Of a stretch of DNA of 10,086 bases, positions 1 to 7,600 are shown piece after piece. Where the stretch lies: assembly GCA_905210875.1 (NCBI GenBank), contig CAJLYN010000068.1, forward strand, positions 1 through 10,086, written 5' to 3'. Positions within the stretch are counted from its first letter, which is position 1. Every line of letters starts with the position of its first letter. The stretch is from an uncultured Bacteroides sp. (GTDB taxonomy: Bacteria > Bacteroidota > Bacteroidia > Bacteroidales > UBA11471). Made by a program: the position numbers and the translations under genes. The notes under the pieces were generated by a model. It was not told the DNA's origin, ran no database searches, and saw nothing but the letters and a program-made list of their open reading frames with translations.

Positions 1-1200
1 GGTCACGCCGTTGTTCATAATGTCGTTGATCTCCCGGATTTCCCATTGCTTCGGCTCATCAAAGCTGTGTCCCAGGGCTTCCCGGAACAGCTGCTTGGAG
101 CAGACCATGTTATCCGAACACTTTTCCAGATACTCAATGATTTGTCCGGCTTTGGTATCCTCCGGCATGAAGTCACGCTGGTGGACTTTCAGATATTCGT
201 TCATTGCCGGGCTGAATCGGAGCTTGAAGTTTCCGCTGCGGTAAATCTCCATCGCTTCTGCCCAGACCTGTATGAGATAGGCTCTTGCTGCCGGTTCATC
301 ATCCAGAATGTGGATTTCTGCCAGCTCAGGATGTACCATGACTGGCACAAAACGGCGGTTGCCGGTGCGGTCAAGGGGCAGGAAGTCCAGCGTGTTGGAA
401 GTGCCGCAGAACACACACTGCCGTTTTCGGTCTGCTGGGTGGGTTTCGTATGGCACTTTATAGGTTTCCTTCTGGCGGCTGAGAAAGGATTTGATTTCCT
501 CAATGCTCTTGGCATTGGCGGTGGCAATCATCTCCGACATCTCAATCAGCCAGTGTCCCTGCATCTTGCGGTACACATTTTCATCGTCCAGCTTTTTCAG
601 GTCATCGGAAAACCAGTCATCCTGAACTGCCAGCAGGCGAAAGAACGAGGACTTTCCGGCTCCCTGACCGCCCACCAGACAGAGCATAATTTCAAATTTA
701 CAGCCGGGACGGAACGCCCGTGAGATTGCTCCCAGAAGGAACAGCCGCATGGCTTCACAGGTGTAATCATCGGCATCGGCTCCCAGAAAACGGTGCAGAC
801 AATATCGGATGCGCTCTATACCGTCCCACTGCAAGGCGTTGAGAAAATCCCGGACAGGATGATAGCGGTTTTCGTTGGCAATCACCATCACGGCATCCTG
901 TATCTTTTTCTCGATGGTCAGCCCATAGTTTTCCTCAAAATACAAGAGCAGATATTTGATGTCCACATCGGTCAGGGTCGGGCTGTCCCGATACCAGCCG
1001 AGGGGCTTCACAATATCCACTCGTTCTGTCAGCAGATTTTTTCGGATAGCTCCTTTCAGCAGAGGGTCAAGCTGAAACACCCGTTTATAGTTGGCTGCGG
1101 CATTGGATACCTTACCTTTCTCGGTCTGTTCCAGGCTGATTCTGACCTGTTCCACGGTGCAGAGTTCCAGCTGCTGTCCATTCTGCAATTCGCTACTCAA
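1..1200 (-). CDS. VapE-family (virulence-associated protein E) P-loop ATPase, 3' end beyond the window
   Basis: I translated this frame by hand; it is open for all 400 visible codons and runs off the window's left edge. It matches the virulence-associated E family of mobile elements, predicted P-loop helicase-type ATPases thought to act with primases in element replication. Visible motifs, numbered from the start: a 'WDGIERI' segment near 124, 'RAFRPG' near 161, a canonical Walker A (G177-G-Q-G-A-G-K-S184), an acidic Walker B-like 'HWLIEMSEM' at 216-224, and an arginine/sensor motif 'LDRTGNRRFVPV' at 276-287. The start is TTG at 1200: an in-frame TGA lies two codons upstream, and an AGAGGTGA Shine-Dalgarno sits 7 bases ahead. 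It overlaps the CHC2 gene by 8 bases, suggesting translational coupling. The C-terminal part is not seen. Family assignment is firm; the exact biochemical role is inference. Confidence 0.9.
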   Translation of the reverse strand, partial: MSSELQNGQQLELCTVEQVRISLEQTEKGKVSNAAANYKRVFQLDPLLKGAIRKNLLTERVDIVKPLGWYRDSPTLTDVDIKYLLLYFEENYGLTIEKKIQDAVMVIANENRYHPVRDFLNALQWDGIERIRYCLHRFLGADADDYTCEAMRLFLLGAISRAFRPGCKFEIMLCLVGGQGAGKSSFFRLLAVQDDWFSDDLKKLDDENVYRKMQGHWLIEMSEMIATANAKSIEEIKSFLSRQKETYKVPYETHPADRKRQCVFCGTSNTLDFLPLDRTGNRRFVPVMVHPELAEIHILDDEPAARAYLIQVWAEAMEIYRSGNFKLRFSPAMNEYLKVHQRDFMPEDTKAGQIIEYLEKCSDNMVCSKQLFREALGHSFDEPKQWEIREINDIMNNGVT

Positions 1201-1750
1201 GTTTCATCACCTCTTTTCCTTGCTGTGCTACAAGCTCCCGGCGTTCTTCCGGCGATCCGTCCAGAAAACTATCCAGCAGATACTCTGTGTAGGATTTCCT
1301 TTGCAGGGCTTCCACAAAGAGCGGATGCAGGTCATCTTCCGGCGTTTGTGGGGCATACTGCTGTTCCCATTTCTGGAGAAGGTGGAAGTATTCGCATAAG
1401 ACCTTGTAGCAGTGCATTTCTTCCTGCCTGTATTTCTGCTCCGGGGTAGGTTCCCTGATATGGGGCTTGACGGTCGGCTTCTGCCCGTTGTCATAGGCAA
1501 TCCCAAAATCATCAGCCAGCTTCATGGCGGCTTCCTTGCTGGGCAGCTGAAACAGCCGGGAAACAAAATCCACTGCATCCCCATCAGCCTGACAGCCAAA
1601 GCAGTGAAAACGCCTATCCAGTTTCATGCTGGGGTTTTTGTCGTTGTGAAAAGGGCAGACCGCCATGCCATTTCTGCTGACAGTGATGCCGTACAGCTCC
1701 GCTGCCTGTCTGGTGGTCACATTCTGTTTGACCGCTTCAAATACATTCAA
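1193..1750 (-). CDS. CHC2 zinc-finger protein (primase-like zinc-binding domain, no TOPRIM)
   Basis: The protein has 185 residues. The N-terminal half is a CHC2 zinc finger as in DnaG-type primases: C32-P-F-H35, then 'NDKNPS', then C50-F-G-C53, giving a C-x2-H...C-x2-C ligand set. 'GDAVDFV' follows, as is usual after this finger. From about residue 95 the chain is charged and probably helical, with no TOPRIM or other polymerase domain, so it is not a complete primase. In DnaG the finger contacts template DNA; here it probably serves the adjacent VapE protein in element replication (inference from context). I choose the TTG at 1750 because an AGGAGG sits 7 bases upstream. A GTG ten codons earlier would put that Shine-Dalgarno inside the coding region. 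The 3' end overlaps the VapE start by 8 bases. Confidence 0.88.
   Translation of the reverse strand: MNVFEAVKQNVTTRQAAELYGITVSRNGMAVCPFHNDKNPSMKLDRRFHCFGCQADGDAVDFVSRLFQLPSKEAAMKLADDFGIAYDNGQKPTVKPHIREPTPEQKYRQEEMHCYKVLCEYFHLLQKWEQQYAPQTPEDDLHPLFVEALQRKSYTEYLLDSFLDGSPEERRELVAQQGKEVMKLE
1208..1213 (-). promoter_or_regulatory. Shine-Dalgarno of the VapE gene (decides the TTG start)
   Basis: GAGGTG, within AGAGGTGA, lies in the last codons of the CHC2 gene, 7 bases before the TTG at 1200-1198. Because the frame is closed by a TGA immediately upstream, this site fixes the VapE start at that TTG. Confidence 0.75.
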
Positions 1751-1757
1751 AATTCCA

Positions 1758-1763
1758 CCTCCT
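1758..1763 (-). promoter_or_regulatory. Shine-Dalgarno of the CHC2 gene (decides the TTG start)
   Basis: The minus strand carries AGGAGG, extended as AGGAGGTGG, ending 7 bases before the TTG at 1750-1748. This near-perfect anti-16S match is the main reason for choosing the non-ATG start. Confidence 0.8.
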
Positions 1764-1773
1764 GATAAAACAA

Positions 1774-1808
1774 AAGGCACCCGATTTCTTTTGAAAATCA
1801 GATGCCTT
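1774..1808 (-). terminator. Rho-independent terminator-like hairpin after the relaxase gene
   Basis: Read on the minus strand, arms 1808-1795 and 1787-1774 can form a 14-bp stem (5' arm AAGGCATCTGATTT, 3' arm AAATCGGGTGCCTT, with two G-U pairs) closed by a 7-base loop. A T-rich tract, TTGTTTT, follows. The relaxase stop codon (1809-1807) overlaps the stem base, so the hairpin sits exactly at the gene end. The CHC2 Shine-Dalgarno begins about ten bases beyond the stem, so the site could end relaxase transcripts or only attenuate read-through into the replication genes. Confidence 0.75.
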
Positions 1809-2499
1809 ACCGTTCCATATTCTGTTTTTTCTCCTGCCGGTGCTGCTCGTCCTTTTTTCTGGATTCCTCCCGATAATCCTGAATCTGTTCGGTGACAGAG
1901 TGCTTCGGCTCCGGCTTCTTTTTGACCTCTGCCTGTTCCGGGGCGAGTACCTTGCTGACCCAGTAACGGATTTCTTTCAGCGGCTTCAATTCCTCCTGCA
2001 CTGCCGCCAGCTGCCCGGTATATTCTGCGTGAGAAGTTTGCAGCTGTTCATACTCCGCTTGCAGGGCTTCCAGATCAACATTCAAGTCAACACCATGCTT
2101 TTTCAAGAAGCGGTACGCCTTGTTGTATGCGTCCAGCTCGTCCCGGTGGCTTTCCGCATAAACGGACTGCACCGTTTTCCAGCCGATTCGCACATACTTG
2201 TCATGGACAGCTTTATGCTGCTGACAATCGGCAACGGCGTTCTGTATGCCGGTAATCACTTTCATGCGGCTCTCGGCTTTCTTCATGCCGGTGCTGATGC
2301 TGCCGGATTTCTGTTTCACTTCCTCCAGCACACTGTCCAGCTGTTCCAGCGTAAAAATCTCATGGTCTTTCAGATAATTGGTGGCGTTGACAAAGGACTG
2401 TAAATCTTTCGTTGCACCTTTTTGCTGACCGTATCTTGACCAATCCCGGCGTTCTGCCTTTCGCAGATTGAGATAATCCCGCAAAAGGTTGATAAGGTC
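1807..2499 (-). CDS. C-terminal fragment of a MobA/MobL-type relaxase, 5' truncated
   Basis: About 230 residues of a Firmicutes element relaxase, recognised from my memory of these C-terminal regions: 'DYLNLRKAERRDWSRYGQQK' near the beginning, 'NYLKDHEIFTLEQLD', a long Lys/Glu-rich coiled-coil-like stretch, 'KPLKEIRYWVSKVLAPEQ', and a basic tail 'EQHRQEKKQNMER'. The N-terminal nuclease domain, with the catalytic Tyr and the His triad that nick the transfer origin, is missing, so the fragment cannot be an active relaxase. The gene is cut upstream where Bacteroidales sequence begins. The relaxase frame stays open to about 2565, but residues before 'PDLINLL' cannot be assigned securely. A TTG at 2484 would give a 225-residue product but has no recognisable Shine-Dalgarno. 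The stop codon lies within a terminator hairpin. The family call is from memory of motifs, not a search. Confidence 0.75.
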   Translation of the reverse strand, partial: DLINLLRDYLNLRKAERRDWSRYGQQKGATKDLQSFVNATNYLKDHEIFTLEQLDSVLEEVKQKSGSISTGMKKAESRMKVITGIQNAVADCQQHKAVHDKYVRIGWKTVQSVYAESHRDELDAYNKAYRFLKKHGVDLNVDLEALQAEYEQLQTSHAEYTGQLAAVQEELKPLKEIRYWVSKVLAPEQAEVKKKPEPKHSVTEQIQDYREESRKKDEQHRQEKKQNMER

Positions 2500-3202
2500 G
2501 GGTGATGCGGTTTCCGGCTTCTTCGACGTAAATTTCGTTTTCGAGGAAGTATTGCTTGCAGAGGTTTATCCAGTATTCGAGTTGTATGGTACCGCCGGCA
2601 TCAATCCAGTCGGGGTCGGTAATGCCGCTTATTTCGAGGAATACCTCACATTTCTTGGGGTGGTAGGGTATCTTGGCCAGCTTGCTGTTGTTCGACCAGA
2701 AGTTGGGCATGGTGTTGAGGTTCTTCATGAAGTCGATGACGACATACTGATAGTCGGGCACACCGGCGTCGAAGGTCTCGCCCGGTACCAGTTCGAGCCA
2801 TATGCGGTAGTCGTCTTCGGTGTTGAGGGCTCCCACATGTATCGTTACCGTCACGGAATCCTGGTAGAGACCTTTACGGAAGGTCTGTTCCTCGCTGAGC
2901 GAGTAATGCACGCCGTTCTCGGCGTTCTGGCTTTTCTCGGCGTTGGCCCGCACCGTGTAGTGGCGGTCGTTGTCGTAGTCGATGGTGCCTTGCAGCCTGA
3001 CTGGGATTTGCAACTCGTAGTCGCCTGCTCCCACGCCCAGGAAGTAGGCGTTGAACGAGTAGCTCTCGGGATAGGTGCCGGGGTTGAATTCACCCTTGGC
3101 AAAGTTGAGGGCGGGACGCTCGGCGTTGTAGAGGTCGATGACATCTTCGCGGCAGGCGGTGCAGAGGCTGAGTGCCACAAGCAGGTAGAGGTATTTTTTC
3201 AT
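2360..3202 (-). CDS. DUF4843-type surface lipoprotein, C-terminus replaced by an out-of-frame foreign tail
   Basis: The start is ATG at 3202: a GGAGG lies 8 bases upstream, whereas the GTG at 3208 is too close to it. Residues 1-17 are a lipoprotein signal ending 'LSLCTAC', with C17 the likely lipidated residue. 'DLYNAERPALNF' (24-34) and the following beta-rich region, including 'DDYRIWLELVPG' and 'MPNFWSNNSKLAKIPYHPKK', resemble the small DUF4843 lipoproteins encoded after SusC/SusD pairs. The usual length is roughly 230-260 residues, and about 234 look native here, so the break falls close to the normal end. Beyond about residue 235 the frame enters the relaxase gene out of frame and adds about 45 meaningless residues before a TGA at 2362-2360. 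The gene follows susD2 by 20 bases in the same operon. An accessory role in the SusCD complex at the cell surface is inferred from context. The DUF assignment is from memory. Confidence 0.75.
   Translation of the reverse strand: MKKYLYLLVALSLCTACREDVIDLYNAERPALNFAKGEFNPGTYPESYSFNAYFLGVGAGDYELQIPVRLQGTIDYDNDRHYTVRANAEKSQNAENGVHYSLSEEQTFRKGLYQDSVTVTIHVGALNTEDDYRIWLELVPGETFDAGVPDYQYVVIDFMKNLNTMPNFWSNNSKLAKIPYHPKKCEVFLEISGITDPDWIDAGGTIQLEYWINLCKQYFLENEIYVEEAGNRITRPYQPFAGLSQSAKGRTPGLVKIRSAKRCNERFTVLCQRHQLSERP
2495..2515. other. Chimeric junction between Firmicutes-type and Bacteroidales-type DNA
   Basis: On the right, the DUF4843-type lipoprotein reads sensibly down to about 'EEAGNRIT' (near 2501). 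On the left, the relaxase reads sensibly from about 'DLINLL' (from 2499) in another frame of the same strand. The switch must lie in or very near this interval; the exact base cannot be fixed without homologues, since a few residues fit either side. I see no insertion sequence, terminal inverted repeat, direct repeat or tRNA at the join. Gene families, start-site style and codon use change together here. Confidence 0.8.
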
Positions 3203-3210
3203 GTTCACGT

Positions 3211-3215
3211 CCTCC
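3211..3215 (-). promoter_or_regulatory. Shine-Dalgarno of the DUF4843-type gene
   Basis: GGAGG on the minus strand lies 8 bases ahead of the ATG at 3202, in the 20-base gap after susD2. It supports that ATG over the GTG two codons earlier. No such site precedes the other genes of this operon. Confidence 0.55.
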
Positions 3216-3222
3216 GTGTATT

Positions 3223-4680
3223 TTATTGGGCTCCGTAGCCGAATTCCTGTTCATACTCGGGCAGCGGCCAAGTGTAGCTGGCCGTGCTCATTTTCATGGT
3301 GTTGCCCGTGTAATAGCCGTCGTCGATGGCTTGTGCATTGCGGCGTTTGTAGTAGAAAAACAACTGCCCCTCGCCCTTGAACTCGCAGATGTATTCGCGG
3401 GTGAGCTGGGTCTCGATGGCACTGTTGTCGGCTCCGGTGGGGAGAAGCGAGGTGTTGCGGTGGCTTTTCAGCGTGTTGAGCCAGTCGGCGGCACTCCGGC
3501 TGCTGCACGATGGGTCGTTCAGTGCCGCTTCGGCAGCGATGAGGTACATCTCGCCCAGTTTAAGCATCGGCACGGTGGGCTTGTCGTAGAGGTGGGAATC
3601 TTCGGCCAGCGTGGAGCGCTGGTAGCGTATGAGGTTTATCTTGTTGTTGGCACTGGGGTTGGTATAGAGCCAGTTACGGCGCAGGTCGCCGCTCTCGTAG
3701 CAGGCGTCGGACTTGACGAAGTCGCCACCGAGGCTTTCGTAGTCGGACTGTGATACGGTGAGGATATTCTCATTGCCGAGGGTGAAAATCATTTCGGGCA
3801 TGAAGAGTCGGTCGATTTTCTGCTCTTTCCCGTAAATGTCGGTTTCGATGATTTCCTCTTCTTCGATAAACCGGAAGGTGGGGCAAGCGATGACCTCTTC
3901 GGCATAGGCGCAGGCTTGGGCGTAATTGCCCCGGTAGAGTTCGATGCGGGCCAGCAATGCCGTGGCGGCGTAGTAGTTCATGCGGAAGCGGCGGTCGTAG
4001 TTTACATATTTGTTCGACGAGGCGATGCCGGTGATTATCGGGTCATGCTCTTTGAGCAGCTGACGGGCCATGGTGAGCTCTTCGGCGAGATAATCGAGTA
4101 TCTGGGCCGTGGTGGCCTGTTCGCCGAGGGCGAAACCGAAATCTTTTTTCAGCGGTACGTTGCGGCAGGTGGGGTCGACGCTGTATGCCGTGTTGTAGAT
4201 ACGCAGCAGGTCGAAGAACATATAGGCCCGCAGACCGAGTACTTCGCCGGTAAGTATCTCGCGCACCCCTTCGTCGAAGGGCGGGCAATCTTCTTTTTGC
4301 AGGTTTTCGATGAGCAGGTTGTCGTTGACAATCGTGTTGTACATCGTTCCCCATACGGCGTCGATGAAGGTTTTGGCACCGTCGGTGGTGTAGTCGTATT
4401 GGCCCCACTTCTGCCGGTCGGGGTCGCTGTCGGGCTGGGTGTATTGCTGGGTGAGCGGTTCGAGGGCCAGCAGCGGCAGATTACCGCCATAGAGGTCGGA
4501 ACTGCCCATGTTGACGTAGATACCCGTGATGGCCGTGTAGTAACCGTCGGTGTTGAGATACATCTCGTCGCCGTCGATTTCGGAGTTGCTGCCCACGTCG
4601 AGCCAGGAGCAGGCCGACAGGGTGGCTGTCAGTAGCAGCGAGGCGAGCAGGTGCGATATGTGGAGGTTGACGTTTTTCAT
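3223..4680 (-). CDS. SusD/RagB-family nutrient-binding outer-membrane lipoprotein (second copy)
   Basis: A complete 485-residue protein, normal length for SusD/RagB. These lipoproteins sit on the outside of the outer membrane and act as a hinged lid over a SusC barrel, capturing glycans or peptides. The signal peptide ends in the lipobox 'LSAC' with C24 as acceptor. 'MGSSDLYGGNL' (58-68), the helical TPR-like segments 'GEVLGLRAYMFFDLLRIY' (145-162) and 'MNYYAATALLARIELYRGNY' (234-253), then 'VPMLKLGEMYLIAAEAALND' (370-389) and the C-terminal 'GEGQLFFYYKRR' (437-447) and 'YTWPLPEYE' are in the expected family order. It begins 4 bases after susC2, so it is the partner of that transporter. No Shine-Dalgarno is visible, which is normal in Bacteroidota. 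The ligand cannot be told from sequence. Confidence 0.95.
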   Translation of the reverse strand: MKNVNLHISHLLASLLLTATLSACSWLDVGSNSEIDGDEMYLNTDGYYTAITGIYVNMGSSDLYGGNLPLLALEPLTQQYTQPDSDPDRQKWGQYDYTTDGAKTFIDAVWGTMYNTIVNDNLLIENLQKEDCPPFDEGVREILTGEVLGLRAYMFFDLLRIYNTAYSVDPTCRNVPLKKDFGFALGEQATTAQILDYLAEELTMARQLLKEHDPIITGIASSNKYVNYDRRFRMNYYAATALLARIELYRGNYAQACAYAEEVIACPTFRFIEEEEIIETDIYGKEQKIDRLFMPEMIFTLGNENILTVSQSDYESLGGDFVKSDACYESGDLRRNWLYTNPSANNKINLIRYQRSTLAEDSHLYDKPTVPMLKLGEMYLIAAEAALNDPSCSSRSAADWLNTLKSHRNTSLLPTGADNSAIETQLTREYICEFKGEGQLFFYYKRRNAQAIDDGYYTGNTMKMSTASYTWPLPEYEQEFGYGAQ

Positions 4681-4684
4681 ACGG

Positions 4685-7600
4685 TTAGAAGTTTATGTAG
4701 GCCGAAAAGTTGATGGAGCGGGCATAGGGATAGTTGAGCCCCCTCTCCTGCTTGATGGTCGAACAGTAGAATATCTCGTTTCCGGTGACGGAGAATTTCA
4801 GCATCGAGAGGTTGCGGCCCCGAAGCACCGAGGCCGGGAGTGTGTAGCTCACGCGCAGCGAGGTGAGGCTCAGCAGCCGTTCGCGTTGCACAAATCGCGA
4901 GGTCGATTGCGTGACGCTGTTGTCGTTGATGGCTTTGTAGCGGGCCACGTCGCCGGGTTGTTTCCAGCGTTCGGTAAGGGCGCGGCGGTCGTTGTTGACC
5001 ATGTAGTCGACATTCTCGATTTTATCGTGCAAGGTGTAGTTGTAGCGGTCGGCGCCGAACGAGTAGTTGAACGTGGCCCCTATCTCCCACCCCTTGTAGC
5101 GGAAGTTGCTTCCGATGTACCCTTCGAGTATCGGCTCGTCGACACCTACCGGCACCTGGTCGTCGGCACTCCATGTGAAGGTCTTTTCACCCTCTTTGGT
5201 GAGGAAGATTTCTTTTCCCGTGCCAGGGTCTATGCCGAGACTGCGCACGGCGTAGATGGTGTTCATCGACTCTCCTTCCTGGAAGAGGAAGACGTTGGCA
5301 GTCCCCTCTTCGGCCTCTTTGCTTATCTGCTCGTTGTACTTGCGCAGTGTGTCGGAGATGCGGGTGATGCGATTGTCGTTGTGGGCACCGTTGAGGGTGA
5401 AATTGAGCGTCAGGTCGCGGGTGCGCAGCGGGGTGTAGCTGAAGTTGAATTCGATACCCTGGTTGGTGAGGTCGCCCATGTTGGTCTTGTAGGAGCTGAA
5501 TCCTATCGAGGGGGCGATGGTGATGTCGGTGAGGTTGCCCTGTGTGGTGTTGTAGTAGTAGTTGACGTCGAAGTTGAACTTGTTGCCGAAGAGTGTTCCT
5601 TCGGCACCGATGTTGCGGTTGTAGGTGATTTGACCTTTGAGGTCGGGGTTTCCGAGCGTGGAGATGATGGCACCGAAATAGCCGCCATAGTTGGCTGTGA
5701 GGAATGTGTAAAGGCTGGTAGCCTGGCTCTTGGTAAAGTTCTGGTTGCCGGTGGTACCAATATTGAGACGCAGGGCCAGCTTTTGCAGGTTGTCGTTACC
5801 TTTGAGGAACGACTCGTTGTGGGCATTCCAGCGGAAACCGGCCGACCAGTACGGGGCGGTCTGCTGATTCTTTCCGTATATCGACGAGCCGTCGATGCGT
5901 CCGGTGAGGTCGACCAGGTAGCGGTTGCGGAACGAGTAGTTGAAGTTGGCAAACGTACCGGCGGCCCGCACCATGCTTTCGCTGCCCGACGGCCGACCGT
6001 AGAGCTCGTACTGAACGCCGTAGGAGAGGTAGTTGAGAGCATCGCCCAGGAAGCCGGTGAGTGAGTAGCCGTCGCTGTTGTAATCGTCCTGGCTCACTTC
6101 ACCTCCCCAGATGGCCTGTATGTCGTGGTCGCCGAACGAGTGGGTGTAGGAGGCTACGACATTGCCTTTGTAGCTGAGCGAAGAGTTGTTGCTCAGCGTG
6201 TATTTTCCACGGCTGTACAGTGTGCTTGGAGTGGTCGATGAGTTGTCGTCGCTGTTGATGTAGGAGAAGCTCTGCGGGGAGATATAGGCATCGGTGCGGC
6301 TGAAGTCGTACGATACCGAGAAGTTGGCCCGAATGCGCAGGTCGGAGAATACCTCCCAGTTGACGCTGGTGTTGTTGGTGAGGTTGTAGCTCTCTTGGTC
6401 GGTAAACGAGTTGAGGTATTTGGCTTCGTACACGGGCGACTCCTGTTGGGCAAGGATGGCGAGGCTCATGCCTTCGGGGGCGACATTGGCCAGCGAGAGG
6501 GTGCGGTAGTAGTTGCCCTCGGCGTCTTTCTCGCGATGGTAGGGCAGGGCCTGTGTGTAGCTCGAAAAGTCGCCGTAGGGCGATTCGCTGCTTCCCACCA
6601 TGCTGAATTGCAGGTCGTTGGTGACGTAGAGCTTCTTGCTGTTGTAGAGGAGTTTGGTGCCGGCCTCGTAGGTGGTGCGGTCGGAGCCTTTCATCACACC
6701 GTTGTTCTGTCCGTAGGCGAGGTTCACCGAGTAGCGCATGTTCCCATCCTGGCCTTTTTCCTCGTCTTTTACACTACCGTCGATGAGCAGCGAGTGTTTG
6801 TGTTGGAAGCCCACACGCAGTGGTTTGGAGAGCCAGTAGGTGTCGGTGCCGCTCATGATTTCCTGCTTGATGAGGTTGTAGGAGTTGAGTCGGGTACCAG
6901 GGTCTTCGCCTTCGGTGATGGCGTCGAATACGCCGGCGGCTTTCTGGAATTCGAGTGCTTCGGCGGCATTCATCAAGTTATAGGAGGAGAGGTCGGGTAC
7001 TTGCAATCCTGCGGTGAGCGAGTAGTTGATTTGCAACTTTCCGGCTTCGGGACTGCGGGTCTCGATGACGATGACACCGTTGGCGGCACGGGAGCCGTAG
7101 ATGGCCGAGGCCGAGGCATCTTTGAGTATGGTGACGCTCTGTATGCGGTTCATGTCGAGGTCGTAGACCTTCTCGACATCGACTTCAAATCCGTCGAGAA
7201 TGAATACCGGCAGACTGGTTTCGGTGCGCAGGTTGCTCTCGGAGATGTCGGGAAAACTGTTTTGACCGCGTATCTCGATTTGCGACGGTACAAAGTTGGG
7301 GTCCGACCCGAAGAGTTCGCGCGAGTCGACTACCTTGAACGAGGGGTCGAAGACTTTCAGGGCGTCGAAGAAGCTGGTGTTGTTGATGGTGCGCAGCTCT
7401 TCGCCCTTGACCTGCACGGCGGTACCTGTGAAGCTGTTCTTGGCTTTGGGGGCATAGCCGGTTATGATGACGTCGTCGAGTTCATTCACGTCCGATTCGA
7501 GCCGTATGCAGAAAAATCGTTCCGTGCCGATGGGCAGCTCCTGCTTTTTGTAGCCGATAAATGATATCGCGAGTGTGTTTCCATCGCTTCCCGGTATGAG

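Larger units (their letters stand above)
1..2499 (-). mobile_element. Fragment of a Firmicutes-type mobilisable/integrative element (relaxase, CHC2, VapE block)
   Basis: Three consecutive same-strand genes, a relaxase C-terminus, a CHC2 zinc-finger protein and a VapE-family ATPase, form a mobilisation/replication block like those in integrative and mobilisable elements of gut Clostridia. Strong Shine-Dalgarno sites at 7-base spacing, TTG starts and a Rho-independent terminator all fit Firmicutes and contrast with the rest of the window. Neither end of an element is visible: no integrase, attachment site or inverted repeat. The right limit is the junction near 2500 and the left limit is off the window. 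Confidence 0.7.

Noticed and set aside
46..1449. Plus-strand open frames at 46-723 and 793-1449
   Set aside because: They are antisense to the VapE and CHC2 genes, whose minus-strand frames carry a Walker A motif and zinc ligands with good ribosome-binding sites.
1751..1780. GTG at 1780 as the CHC2 start
   Set aside because: The added ten residues would place the AGGAGG Shine-Dalgarno inside the coding region and overlap the terminator stem; the TTG at 1750 is correctly spaced.
2400..2600. Insertion-sequence ends, attachment-site repeats or a tRNA at the junction
   Set aside because: I looked for short direct or inverted repeats on both sides of the switch and for a tRNA-like end and found none that stood out by eye.
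4550..6064. A 504-codon open frame on the plus strand
   Set aside because: It lies antisense to susC2 and susD2, whose products match known families end to end. Its translation is rich in Val, Gly and Glu without recognisable domains, as expected for a shadow frame.
6395..7564. A 389-codon open frame on the plus strand
   Set aside because: It is wholly antisense to susC2, has Val/Gly/Glu-biased composition and no signal or motif; a shadow of the real gene.
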